Positions 1 to 7,258 of a stretch of DNA of 64,000 nucleotides are shown here, in pieces. Below the pieces are notes generated by a model. It searched no databases and was not told the DNA's origin. It worked only from the letters and a program-made list of their open reading frames with translations. Position 1 is the first letter of the stretch. Each line of letters starts with the position of its first letter. Position numbers and translations under genes: made by a program. Origin of the DNA: Bacteroidia bacterium (GTDB lineage: Bacteria > Bacteroidota > Bacteroidia > J057); NCBI GenBank assembly GCA_041391665.1, contig JAWKNO010000003.1, forward strand, positions 186,001 to 250,000, written 5' to 3'.

Positions 1-1062
1 CGCGCATTGCGGGAAGCTGATCCTGAAAATCTCCTGGCTTACGCAGCCATTGCCGTCAATGATCCCTGGCCGGGTGTGCGACGAGAGGTGGCTGTTTCCC
101 TGCGAATTATGCCCTGGGAGCGAAAAGAAAGCCTTGTGTTACGGTTGTTTGACCAGTATGAGGGCAATGACCGTTGGGAACTCGAAGCCCTCGGTATGGC
201 AGCCGAAGGCGGAGAATCTGTCATATATCAGAAAATCACCCAAAACCTCGATCCGCTCAAATGGTCCGGGACTATTTCCCAAATCGCCTGGCGGCTTCAC
301 CCTGAGGAGGCTGTAACAGCCCTCAAGCAAAGAGCACTTGCAGAATTTGTTATTAGTCTGACAGAACGAAAACAAGCAATGGACGCCCTGGCATTTATTC
401 CACAGCGGGAGGCCGCACTTGCCATGCAGGAAATTGCACAACATGGCGGCAAAGACATAGCGCCGCTCGCGTTATGGTGGGTGGAAAACAGGAAAAATAA
501 CGAATGGCAGGCCTGGGCAGCCGATTTGCCTGTACAGGCCGATGAATCAGGCGGAGCGGACTATCGAAGTCCCGATATAACCAGTCTGGGTTTAGGCACA
601 AATGAAACAACAGCCGATGAAGCAATCTGGAATGCAGCGGCCATTGCGGCAACCACAGGCGACCCAGCAAAAGGCAAATCCACTTTTGAAAGAAGCTGTC
701 TGACCTGCCACAAGCTGGGCGAACAGGGAAATGATATTGGCCCTGACCTAAGCCAGATTCACACCAAATTTGACCGAATCTCGCTGGTGGATGCGATAGT
801 TAACCCTGGCGGTTCGATTGCTTTTGGCTATGAACCCACACAAATCGAAACCAAAAGCGGAGCAACATACTTTGGGTTTCTGCTGAGCGACGGTAATGTC
901 AAAATGCTCAAAGAACTATCCGGCGAACGACGCGCTATTCGCAGTGAAGATATTCTCAAAAAAGAAAAACTCAACCAGAGCATTATGCCCATACCAGCCG
1001 GACTGGGGCTAAAGCCAGCTGATGTTGCGGATATAAGTGTTTATTTATTGAGCCGAAAATAG
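1..1062 (+). CDS. PVC-type haem-binding CxxCH protein, C-terminal part (5' end outside window)
   Basis: The reading frame is open from the first base, so only the C-terminal part is present. The first ~190 visible residues are helical, HEAT-like repeats. The last ~130 match the putative haem-binding domain family first noted in Planctomycetes and Verrucomicrobia (TIGR02603): a CxxCH haem site (C-L-T-C-H at 697-711), a following G-P-D-L, a glycine-rich beta part and a candidate distal haem ligand Met in S-I-M-P (Met codon at 985). It probably acts as a periplasmic mono-haem electron carrier fused to a larger enzyme, often a sugar dehydrogenase in this family; the catalytic part would lie upstream. 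The next gene is far downstream and no terminator with a T-run follows. The domain call is firm; the role is inferred. Confidence 0.85.
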   Translation, partial: RALREADPENLLAYAAIAVNDPWPGVRREVAVSLRIMPWERKESLVLRLFDQYEGNDRWELEALGMAAEGGESVIYQKITQNLDPLKWSGTISQIAWRLHPEEAVTALKQRALAEFVISLTERKQAMDALAFIPQREAALAMQEIAQHGGKDIAPLALWWVENRKNNEWQAWAADLPVQADESGGADYRSPDITSLGLGTNETTADEAIWNAAAIAATTGDPAKGKSTFERSCLTCHKLGEQGNDIGPDLSQIHTKFDRISLVDAIVNPGGSIAFGYEPTQIETKSGATYFGFLLSDGNVKMLKELSGERRAIRSEDILKKEKLNQSIMPIPAGLGLKPADVADISVYLLSRK

Positions 1063-1144
1063 GCATCCCAAATTGTTGGAAAGCAAATACAAAGGACAGG
1101 AAGGCGGGAGAATATTACTACCACCCTCAGTCATTTAGTACCCG

Positions 1145-1161
1145 CCCCGGTAGCACCGGGG
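1145..1161. other. Short perfect GC hairpin
   Basis: CCCCGG and CCGGGG separated by five bases, in the 386-bp gap after the haem-binding gene. No T-run follows, so it is not a typical intrinsic terminator. Apart from this hairpin and the heptamer array at its 3' end, I see nothing else in 1063-1448. Confidence 0.4.
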
Positions 1162-1308
1162 GAAATGTAAAGGGGGAAGAGACTTCAACACAACAGAGAA
1201 CAATGAATAAGGAAAAAACAACATTATCCCAACCGGAACATTACCTTTGGAAAAAGGTGAGAGAAACCACCGCGAATTTAGATCCATAAACAGCACCGGA
1301 CGCATGAC

Positions 1309-1448
1309 TTTGGCTTTTGGCTTTTGGCTTTTGGCTTTTGGCTTTTAGCTTTTGGCTTTTGGCTTTTAGCTTTTGGCCTTTAGCTTTTAGCCTTTAGCCA
1401 ACAGCCAAGACCCAACAGCCAACAACCAACAGCCAACAACCAACAACC
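1309..1448 (+). repeat. Degenerate 7-bp tandem repeat array 1
   Basis: About 140 bp made of heptamers: first TTTTGGC/TTTTAGC/CTTTAGC units, then from about 1397 CCAACAG/CCAACAA units. The array runs exactly up to the ATG at 1449, so it forms the whole immediate 5' leader of the next gene. A second array with the same two unit types in the same order lies at its 3' end (1795-1886). Confidence 0.9.
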
Positions 1449-1808
1449 ATGAGAGACTTTAGAAATTTAGAAATCTGGAAAAAAGGAATATCAATGGTAA
1501 AGGACATTTATACCGTGACCAAGTTATTGCCGGATACAGAAAAATTTGGTTTAATAAGCCAAATGCAACGATGTGCGGTTTCCATTCCATCCAACATAGC
1601 AGAAGGATGTAGCAGAAATAGTGAACGGGAATTCAAACGTTTCCTGGAAATTGCTATCGGTTCCGCATTTGAACTAGAAACGCAGTTATTAATCTGTGTT
1701 GAACTAAACTACTTTAGCCAGCAACAAGTGGAACGCATTCAAAAAAACCTCACCACCATTCAAAAACAAGTAAACTCCCTTATAACCAAAATAGCTTTTA
1801 GCCTTTAG
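1449..1808 (+). CDS. Four-helix-bundle protein, S23 / 23S rRNA intervening-sequence family
   Basis: 119 aa, the usual length of this family (TIGR02436). Family hallmarks visible are R-D-F-R-N-L-E-I-W near the N-terminus, I-P-S-N-I-A-E-G-C at residues ~47-55, and a strongly helical C-terminal half. Founding members are encoded in intervening sequences of 23S rRNA genes, but Bacteroidota carry many free-standing copies whose function is unknown. Here there is no rRNA around it. The gene sits between two 7-bp repeat arrays, and the last codons, including the TAG stop, are built from the downstream array. This looks like a mobile or recently inserted cassette, which is an inference. Confidence 0.88.
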   Translation: MRDFRNLEIWKKGISMVKDIYTVTKLLPDTEKFGLISQMQRCAVSIPSNIAEGCSRNSEREFKRFLEIAIGSAFELETQLLICVELNYFSQQQVERIQKNLTTIQKQVNSLITKIAFSL

Positions 1809-1886
1809 CTTTTAGCTTTTAGCCTTTAGCCAACAGCCAATAGCCAACAGCTAACAGCCAATAGCTAACAGCCAATAGCCAACAGC
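1795..1886 (+). repeat. Degenerate 7-bp tandem repeat array 2
   Basis: Heptamers CTTTTAG/CCTTTAG followed by CCAACAG/CCAATAG/CTAACAG. The array overlaps the last codons and stop of the four-helix-bundle gene (stop at 1806-1808) and has the same unit order as array 1 at 1309-1448. Confidence 0.9.
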
Positions 1887-1939
1887 AAAATTACCCGTTT
1901 GTAAATACATATTCTATCACCCCTTATATCTCTCTAGCT

Positions 1940-2803
1940 ATGCCTACACGCAGATCCATGATCAAAACCTCAGCCGCCGGACTTGTTGGTCTGGGGTTAA
2001 GTGCTTATATGAAACCGCTACTGGCAGGAGAAAACCGAAGGTTTCGCATCGGTGCCTGCGACTGGTCGATCGGTAAAAGATGTGATCCGACCGCATTTGA
2101 GTTTGCCGCAAAACTGGGTCTCGACGGGGTACAGGTAAGTGTGGTAAATGATCAGGATATCATTCATCTGAATGACCCCACTACCAGAAGAAATTATCAA
2201 AAAGCTGCCAGAAAAAGCGGAACTCAAATCGGCGGTCTGGCAATCGGGAGGATGAATGAGGTTCCCTACAAGTCTGATCCGCGCACGGAAGAATGGGTCA
2301 GCAGCAGCATTGATCTGGCAAAAAAGCTGGGCGTACACGCGATTCTACTGGCTTTTTTTAGCAAAGGCGACATAAAAGGAGATAAAGAAGGCACAAAGGA
2401 GGTCATCCGGAGACTAAAAAAAATTGCCCCAAAAGCAGAGAAAGCCGGGGTCATCCTGGGAGTAGAATCATGGCTCAGTGCAAAAGAGCACATGGAAATC
2501 ATCGACGCAGTGGAGTCTCCCAATGTGCAGGTGTATTACGACCTCGCCAATTCCAACAAAATGGGGTACGACATCTACGAAGAAATTGTCTGGCTGGGGA
2601 AATCACAGATTTGCGAATTTCACTTCAAGGAAAATGACTTTCTGCTGGGGCAAGGGCGGGTAGATTTTCAGAGAATACGCACGGTACTCGACGAAATAGA
2701 TTATTCGGGCTGGGTGGTGATTGAAGGAGCGACGCCAAAGGGCACGAGTATTGAGGATGCCTATCTGCACAATGTTTCTTTTGTAAGGGGAGTGATGGCG
2801 TAG
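1940..2803 (+). CDS. Secreted sugar phosphate isomerase/epimerase-like TIM-barrel protein
   Basis: 287 aa. The N-terminus (R4, R5, hydrophobic stretch 12-27, then L-A-G) is a twin-arginine-like export signal, so it is probably periplasmic. The rest is an AP-endonuclease-2/xylose-isomerase-like barrel. Likely metal ligands are Glu176 (G-V-E-S), Asp201 (Y-Y-D-L-A-N), His228 (F-H-F-K-E) and Glu262 (V-I-E-G), the spacing expected in this family. Such proteins isomerise or epimerise sugars; the substrate cannot be told from sequence. The haem-binding protein upstream and the Gfo/Idh oxidoreductase at 11-13 kb are often seen with such enzymes in Bacteroidota sugar metabolism, but they are not in the same operon here. 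Confidence 0.85.
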   Translation: MPTRRSMIKTSAAGLVGLGLSAYMKPLLAGENRRFRIGACDWSIGKRCDPTAFEFAAKLGLDGVQVSVVNDQDIIHLNDPTTRRNYQKAARKSGTQIGGLAIGRMNEVPYKSDPRTEEWVSSSIDLAKKLGVHAILLAFFSKGDIKGDKEGTKEVIRRLKKIAPKAEKAGVILGVESWLSAKEHMEIIDAVESPNVQVYYDLANSNKMGYDIYEEIVWLGKSQICEFHFKENDFLLGQGRVDFQRIRTVLDEIDYSGWVVIEGATPKGTSIEDAYLHNVSFVRGVMA

Positions 2804-2847
2804 CAGATGCGAATATTTATCTTTAACACAAAACCGAAAGAAACCCT

Positions 2848-3789
2848 ATGAATCTTCAGCAACTCGAGTACGTCGTCGCAGTAGATGCACACAGGCACTT
2901 TGCCAAAGCAGCTGATGCCTGTTTTGTCACACAGCCCACGCTCAGTATGCAGATCAAAAAGCTGGAAGAAGAGATCGGTGTGATCATTTTTGACAGAAGT
3001 AAAAAACCCGTAATGACTACCCGCCAGGGGCGGATATTGATCGACCAGGCGAGAATTGCCCTGCGGGAAATCAACCGGATCGGCGAAATCATGCAGAGTC
3101 TGAAGGATGAAATTGATGGCGTATTTCGGATTGGTATTATTCCGACACTAAGCCCATACCTGCTTCCATTATTTCTGCCGGCATTTACCCGGGCATATCC
3201 TAAAGTAGAATTGGTCATCGAGGAACAATTGTCTGAAGTCATTCTTCGAAAAATCAGCCAGGACCAGATCGATGTAGGGATTATGGTTGCGCCAAAAGAT
3301 ATGAAAGGGTTTCGCAAACAGCCCCTGTTTTTTGAAGAATTTCTTCTCTATTTCTCGGCACAGCATCCGCTCACGCAGCAAGATGAGGTAGCCCTCGACG
3401 AGCTTGATTTATCAGAACTTTGGTTGCTGAAAGAAGGGCATTGTTTTCGCGACCAGATCCAGCAGTTGTGTTCCAGATATGAGCATGAAGATGCCCACCC
3501 TGCAATCCGGTTTGAAAGCGGAAGCCTGGAGACCGTCAAACGAATGGTAGAACACAATTTTGGATTTACCCTCCTGCCTCAGTTGGCGATAAGAGATATT
3601 CGTCCGGAAAATATACCCCTGTTAAGGCATTTTAAAAACCGGCGCCCACTCAGAGAAGTCAGTCTGATTACAGCCAGAAGTTTTTTAAAAATGAAACAAA
3701 TCGAAGCGCTTTCAGACATTATTTTAAAATGCCTGCCCGAAGAAATCGTCAGAGAAGAAACGGGAGAAGTGATTGAATGGGCGGGGTGA
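2848..3789 (+). CDS. oxyR: OxyR-type hydrogen-peroxide-sensing LysR regulator
   Basis: 313 aa LysR-type regulator: winged-helix DNA-binding domain at 1-60 and a type-2 periplasmic-binding-like effector domain from ~90. The OxyR identity rests on the redox pair: G-H-C-F-R-D-Q places one cysteine at residue 199 and the next at 208, the same numbers as E. coli OxyR, and the surrounding residues also match. Oxidation to the disulphide activates catalase/peroxidase-type regulons. No catalase, peroxidase or dps gene is adjacent; the gene stands alone 44 bp after the isomerase-like gene. The following gap holds the first copy of a 125-bp direct repeat. Confidence 0.93.
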   Translation: MNLQQLEYVVAVDAHRHFAKAADACFVTQPTLSMQIKKLEEEIGVIIFDRSKKPVMTTRQGRILIDQARIALREINRIGEIMQSLKDEIDGVFRIGIIPTLSPYLLPLFLPAFTRAYPKVELVIEEQLSEVILRKISQDQIDVGIMVAPKDMKGFRKQPLFFEEFLLYFSAQHPLTQQDEVALDELDLSELWLLKEGHCFRDQIQQLCSRYEHEDAHPAIRFESGSLETVKRMVEHNFGFTLLPQLAIRDIRPENIPLLRHFKNRRPLREVSLITARSFLKMKQIEALSDIILKCLPEEIVREETGEVIEWAG

Positions 3790-3817
3790 GAAATCGGAGG
3801 CCAATGACAAAGTGTAA

Positions 3818-3942
3818 TCCCTTGTGTCCCTTGCGCCTTCCTCCTGCCCCTTGTGTTTACTTTATTTTGCTGCGAACACCACTGGATAGCCTGGATATAC
3901 CTTTGCCAGATACTTGTAAATCTGCGGGAAAGGGAGGATATT
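3818..3942 (+). repeat. ~125-bp direct repeat, copy 1
   Basis: Begins CCCTTGTGTCCCTTGCG and ends GGGAAAGGGAGGATATT (small changes between copies). It is nearly identical to 4904-5029, with a one-base indel and a few substitutions. The two copies bracket the toxin-antitoxin pair at 4072-4801. I see no conserved ORF in the repeat. Confidence 0.92.
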
Positions 3943-4024
3943 GGGGAGAGGAAATGAGGAGGAAAATGGTATGGGGGGTGGATATGGATTTTGGCTACCA
4001 AGTCTAATTATTGTATCAAAAGTG

Positions 4025-4054
4025 GTCAAATAATCGTATTTTCCTATAGATTTG
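4025..4054 (+). promoter_or_regulatory. Candidate Bacteroidota promoter for the toxin-antitoxin pair
   Basis: TAGATTTG at 4047-4054 is a perfect match to the Bacteroidota -7 consensus TAnnTTTG, 17 bp before the antitoxin ATG. The -33 element at the expected distance is weak (GGT rather than TTG). Confidence 0.4.
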
Positions 4055-4071
4055 AATAAACAAAGCAATAA

Positions 4072-4329
4072 ATGGGTGTTTTAATAACCGATGATCTTCT
4101 CAAAAATGCTCCTATGTCGGAAAGCGAGTTTCGTCTGGAGTTGGCTATATTTTTGTTTGAAAAGGAAATCTTTACCCTTGGTAAGGCGAGTGAATTTGCA
4201 AATAAACCCCAATTTATCCTGCAACAAGAATTGGCTAAGCGGAAAATTCCGGTTCATTATGGATTAGAGGAATACATGGAGGATTTGGCTACTGTTGAAG
4301 AAATGAGAAAGAGAAGTGATAATAATTAG
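4072..4329 (+). CDS. UPF0175-family antitoxin-like protein
   Basis: 85 aa. It matches the UPF0175 family: an acidic helical N-terminus followed by a helix-turn-helix-like part (G-K-A-S-E-F-A at ~38-44, then a second helix) and an E-E-Y-M-E-D-L tail. UPF0175 proteins are usually found directly before DUF3368/PIN toxins and are taken to be DNA-binding antitoxins. That arrangement is seen here: its 3' end overlaps the toxin start by 14 bp, which suggests translational coupling. The operon is visibly A+T-rich compared with oxyR and lies between two 125-bp direct repeats. Confidence 0.85.
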   Translation: MGVLITDDLLKNAPMSESEFRLELAIFLFEKEIFTLGKASEFANKPQFILQQELAKRKIPVHYGLEEYMEDLATVEEMRKRSDNN

Positions 4330-4801
4330 CGATACCTCCGTAATTAGCAATCTAATCCAAATAAGTCGATTGCAGATATTGAGCAGCCTATTTGGAGAAA
4401 TAATAATCCCTACAACCGTTAGGCTGGAAATTCTTCAACTAGAGGAATATGGCATTAGTCTTGAACAATTTCGAAACGCTTCCTGGATCAAAACCCAGGA
4501 TCCCGTTGACATAAATATGGAAAGAGGTTTACGAGAATCATTGGACGCAGGGGAAGCGGCCGCAATTACTCTGGCAAAAGAATTGAATGCTGATTACTTA
4601 GCAATCGATGAAAGAGCTGGCAGAAGAATAGCAAAATCATTAGGGATAAAAATAATTGGATTAGTAGGCATACTCATTCGTGCGAAAGAAGCAAACCTGA
4701 TTGAGAATGTTCGCCCCATTTTAGATCAGTTAATCACTGAGGCGAACTTCTATATTGGAGAGAAATTTTATCAACAAATAATTGAAAACCTGGGCGAATA
4801 G
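4316..4801 (+). CDS. DUF3368 PIN-like ribonuclease toxin
   Basis: 161 aa. The fold signature of PIN-domain RNases is visible: an N-terminal I-S-D-T-S with the first acidic residue at Asp6, a Glu in the early E-I-L-Q helix, an acidic cluster in L-D-A-G-E-A-A-A-I, and A-I-D-E-R-A-G-R near the middle. This C-terminal pattern is typical of DUF3368. PIN toxins cleave RNA with a Mg/Mn centre and are neutralised by the upstream partner. The ATG lies inside the antitoxin gene. RNA target unknown. Family call firm; toxicity inferred. Confidence 0.87.
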   Translation: MIIISDTSVISNLIQISRLQILSSLFGEIIIPTTVRLEILQLEEYGISLEQFRNASWIKTQDPVDINMERGLRESLDAGEAAAITLAKELNADYLAIDERAGRRIAKSLGIKIIGLVGILIRAKEANLIENVRPILDQLITEANFYIGEKFYQQIIENLGE

Positions 4802-4903
4802 CCGAAAAAGGATCGGGACAATATGCCATTTTCCGAGGAAGTCAGAAAACCATCTACATAGGCAGACACACAAAGACAGCACGAAGGTCTCAAAGATAGC
4901 ATT

Positions 4904-5029
4904 TCCCTTGTGTCCCTTGCGTCTTCCTCCTGCCCCTTGTGTTTACTTTATTTTGCTGCGAACACCACTTGGATAGCCGGGATATACCTTTGCCAGATAC
5001 TTGTAAATCTGATGGAAAGGGAGGATATT
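4904..5029 (+). repeat. ~125-bp direct repeat, copy 2
   Basis: Second copy of the repeat at 3818-3942, in the same orientation, 103 bp after the PIN toxin stop. Together the copies frame a ~960-bp segment holding only the toxin-antitoxin pair. The rest of the 4802-5126 gap has no gene. Confidence 0.92.
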
Positions 5030-5050
5030 CGTAAGAGTCAATAAGAAAAT

Positions 5051-5070
5051 AAACGCTACGCGTAGCATTT
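5051..5070. other. Near-perfect 20-bp palindrome
   Basis: Core GCTACGCGTAGC (5055-5066) is a perfect 12-bp palindrome, flanked by AAA and TTT with one mismatch per arm. It lies 57 bp before the split lipoprotein gene and could be an operator or a recombination relic. Confidence 0.4.
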
Positions 5071-5126
5071 ATGCGGATGTTGTAGCGCATTTTGGCAGAC
5101 TGCAAAACAATAAACTGATTCATAAA

Positions 5127-5305
5127 ATGATAAGTAGAATTTTACGGTTAATAATATGCTTGACAATGATTTCATGTTCAAGCCCAAATCAAAATAATGA
5201 CATGAGTATTTTCAAAAAACTATTCGGAAAGAAAGATGTTAAAAAAGAATTTACACAAGAAGAATTAGATAAGGATTATGAATTAAAAATGGCTGGATTG
5301 GAAGC
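5127..5305 (+). pseudogene. 5' fragment of an IS-interrupted lipoprotein gene (SUFU-like?)
   Basis: Encodes ~59 residues: a signal peptide with lipobox M-I-S-C (Cys at residue 17) and a charged stretch, ending in A-G-L-E-A where the IS4-family element begins. Removing the element plus one copy of the 15-bp target duplication joins this fragment in frame to 6510-7065 and restores a continuous 244-residue ORF, so the insertion is the only visible lesion. A start at 5202 (M-S-I-F-K-K-L-F-G) is a possible cytoplasmic alternative. Confidence 0.85.
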
Positions 5306-6494
5306 ATACTACTATACATTTTTAATCAGGAGGGGTTTTAGGGGTTTTGGAGATGGATTCAAGATAGGTAAGGAATCGTTGTAGTTGCTGGGATTTTTCG
5401 ATCAGATAGGCGAGTCCGGCCCGGAAGAGGGAGCAGGCTGGCCATCGGGTTCCGTCGGCGTATTTTTTGAGCGGTATTTTCTTTTTTCTTCGCCATCCTT
5501 CTCGGAGTGCGAGCAGGTAGGCGGTGGCTACGAGGGCCATCATGAGCCGGGTTTTGCCCGCGTCTTTGAGGTTGAGGTCTTCGAGGTGATAGCCGTTGGT
5601 CTTGAGGTGCTTGAACATGCACTCGATCTTCCATCGGAGCTTGTAAGCGGCGGCGGCGTATCGGCTACTACGAAGGGTAGTGAGGAAAACCATGACGGGT
5701 TCGTCTGCGCCGACTTTAGGGTTGGGCATCATGACGAGGGTATAGGAAGTATGGTTGAGGGTGATCCGTTTGCTGACGACTTTCTTTTTTTGCTGGCAGC
5801 GGCGGTACATGGCCCGATAGCTCCGCCCGCAGACGGCATTAGTATCTTGCTCGTAGTCGCCGCGCTTCATCCGGATCACAAAGTGTAGGCCCTTGTCGCT
5901 GAGGTACTTAAACCATTCTTTGCCGATGTATTCCCGGTCTGCGAGCAGGGTCATCCCACGCAGATCGAAGATACCGAGGGCCTCGTCCATCATCTCTTTT
6001 CGTTCTTCCTGATTAGAGGTACCGATCTTACCGAGCTGCTTCCAGTACAGGGGGATGGCTACGCCGCCTACCTGGACAGCCAGTACGAGGTAGTGGATTT
6101 CGGTCTGGCCAAACTGCCAACTCGTGCCGTCAAGGATCAGCGTCTGATGCCCCCCCTGACGCAGCAGCCCCAGATTGTGGCGCAGGATGTCGTGCAGAAA
6201 TTCTTCCGACTTACCCCAGTCTTTAAAAAATCGGATCAGCCGCTGGTAGTGGCTCTGCACATCGGTGTGTGTCTTGCCCAGTACGCTGCTGACGTGGTCC
6301 TTGAGTTTGTACAGGTTGACCGTTTGGCCCAAACTGATCAGCGATACGAGCAGGTAAAAATTCTTTGCTGCACCCAGACCATAGTCTTGGTAGATTTTAC
6401 TAAATTTGAGTAGTTGCGAAAAAGGCATAGGTATCGTTGTCTTGGTAAACACAATACTCTTGCTTTTTTCGCCTTTTTTCAAAATTGTCTAGTA
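5306..6494 (-). mobile_element. IS4-family insertion sequence, complete, ~1.19 kb
   Basis: Flanked by a 15-bp direct repeat GGCTGGATTGGAAGC (5291-5305 and 6495-6509), read as the target duplication. The ends are weakly inverted: the left end starts (A)TACTACTATACATTTTT and the right end, read inward, starts TACTAGACAATTTTG. One transposase gene fills the element on the minus strand. The exact boundaries could shift by one or two bases. Confidence 0.85.
5322..6482 (-). CDS. IS4-family DDE transposase
   Basis: 386 aa. Catalytic residues in the IS4 arrangement: Asp118 in I-L-D-G-T, Asp182 in L-A-D-R-E-Y, and Glu287 inside the Y-(2)-R-(3)-E-(6)-K signature (Tyr280, Arg283, Glu287, Lys294). It catalyses cut-and-paste transposition of its element. 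The ORF is intact and fills the IS, so the element may be active. It is richer in G+C than the A+T-rich gene it splits, consistent with a recent arrival. Confidence 0.93.
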   Translation of the reverse strand: MKKGEKSKSIVFTKTTIPMPFSQLLKFSKIYQDYGLGAAKNFYLLVSLISLGQTVNLYKLKDHVSSVLGKTHTDVQSHYQRLIRFFKDWGKSEEFLHDILRHNLGLLRQGGHQTLILDGTSWQFGQTEIHYLVLAVQVGGVAIPLYWKQLGKIGTSNQEERKEMMDEALGIFDLRGMTLLADREYIGKEWFKYLSDKGLHFVIRMKRGDYEQDTNAVCGRSYRAMYRRCQQKKKVVSKRITLNHTSYTLVMMPNPKVGADEPVMVFLTTLRSSRYAAAAYKLRWKIECMFKHLKTNGYHLEDLNLKDAGKTRLMMALVATAYLLALREGWRRKKKIPLKKYADGTRWPACSLFRAGLAYLIEKSQQLQRFLTYLESISKTPKTPPD

Positions 6495-7065
6495 GGCTGG
6501 ATTGGAAGCTGTTTTAGGAAAGTCACACGAATTGGTTGGACATGCGATAATTCCATTTGATATTGGTGGAACAGTTGACATTTATTATTTTCCCAACGGA
6601 ATCAAAGGTACTGGATTTGCTACAATGGAGCTATTACAACCAAATGGAAAAGGACCGATTCCAAATAGATTAGGAACGTATGAGATGGTTGCCTTTACTA
6701 AACTTGATTATGTTCAAGATACGACTGAGACAAATCCTTTTAATTTAATCGAAAGAAAGATTTGTGGGATTTTTACAGGGATTGGCAATTATTCGTTTCA
6801 AGCAAAACTTGAGCCTTTGGAGACAATAGAACTACCGCAAAACGAGGGAGAACCAAATCTGTGTTTGATACTTGATGAGTACAAGCCTGAAAATAAAGAA
6901 TTTAAAATTGGTGACAGAAAACATGGATTGCTTTTAGTTATGGAAGTACATCGTGCTGAAATGGAATTTGCAATGGAAAATGGCACTGGTAAACTGATTA
7001 AAAAACTGAAAGCAAATGGATTTTATCCTTATTCTGATATGGATAGAAAATCTGTGATAGAATAA
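6495..7065 (+). pseudogene. 3' fragment of the IS-interrupted gene (SUFU-like?)
   Basis: Begins with the second copy of the target duplication and continues in frame from the 5' fragment at 5127-5305. It encodes ~188 residues with an alpha/beta pattern (G-G-T-V-D-I-Y-Y-F-P near the start, Y-E-M-V-A-F-T-K in the middle, and Y-P-Y-S-D-M-D-R near the C-terminus). This is reminiscent of bacterial suppressor-of-fused-like proteins, some of which are immunity proteins, but I hold that assignment loosely. No in-frame ATG lies near the fragment start, so it is probably not expressed unless the IS supplies a start. Confidence 0.7.
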
Positions 7066-7077
7066 AAAACGACGCTA

Positions 7078-7206
7078 CAACAATGTGTATAGTGCATGCG
7101 GGTTTCAGAGGTTTTCGGGCGTTTGTGGCTCGTAAAAAAAGTAGGTGTAAACTGAAAGGAAATCGCTTCTTAATCCCGCACGACACCATACACTTAACGT
7201 TGGTGG
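7078..7206. repeat. Imperfect inverted repeat, attC-like
   Basis: The arm at 7085-7102 (GTGTATAGTGCATGCGGG) pairs imperfectly with 7175-7193 (CCCGCACGACACCATACAC), with further partial pairing out to CAAC/GTTG at the edges. The region separates the split lipoprotein gene from the PHP-ATPase gene. Size and shape recall integron attC sites (an ACTTAAC core is present), but the core boxes do not fit the consensus cleanly and no integrase is in view. Confidence 0.45.
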
Positions 7207-7258
7207 CAATGCTAACGGACACGACACCTAAAAAATAAAATTAACCCAGAAAAGATAA

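Noticed and set aside
1309..1448. CRISPR-like array before the S23 gene
   Set aside because: Units are 7 bp with no spacers; it is a simple tandem repeat.
5385..5888. Plus-strand open frame inside the IS4-family element
   Set aside because: Antisense to the intact transposase with its DDE residues; no domain seen.
7078..7206. A true integron attC site
   Set aside because: Core boxes do not match both R' and R'' and no integrase or further cassettes are visible; kept only as attC-like.
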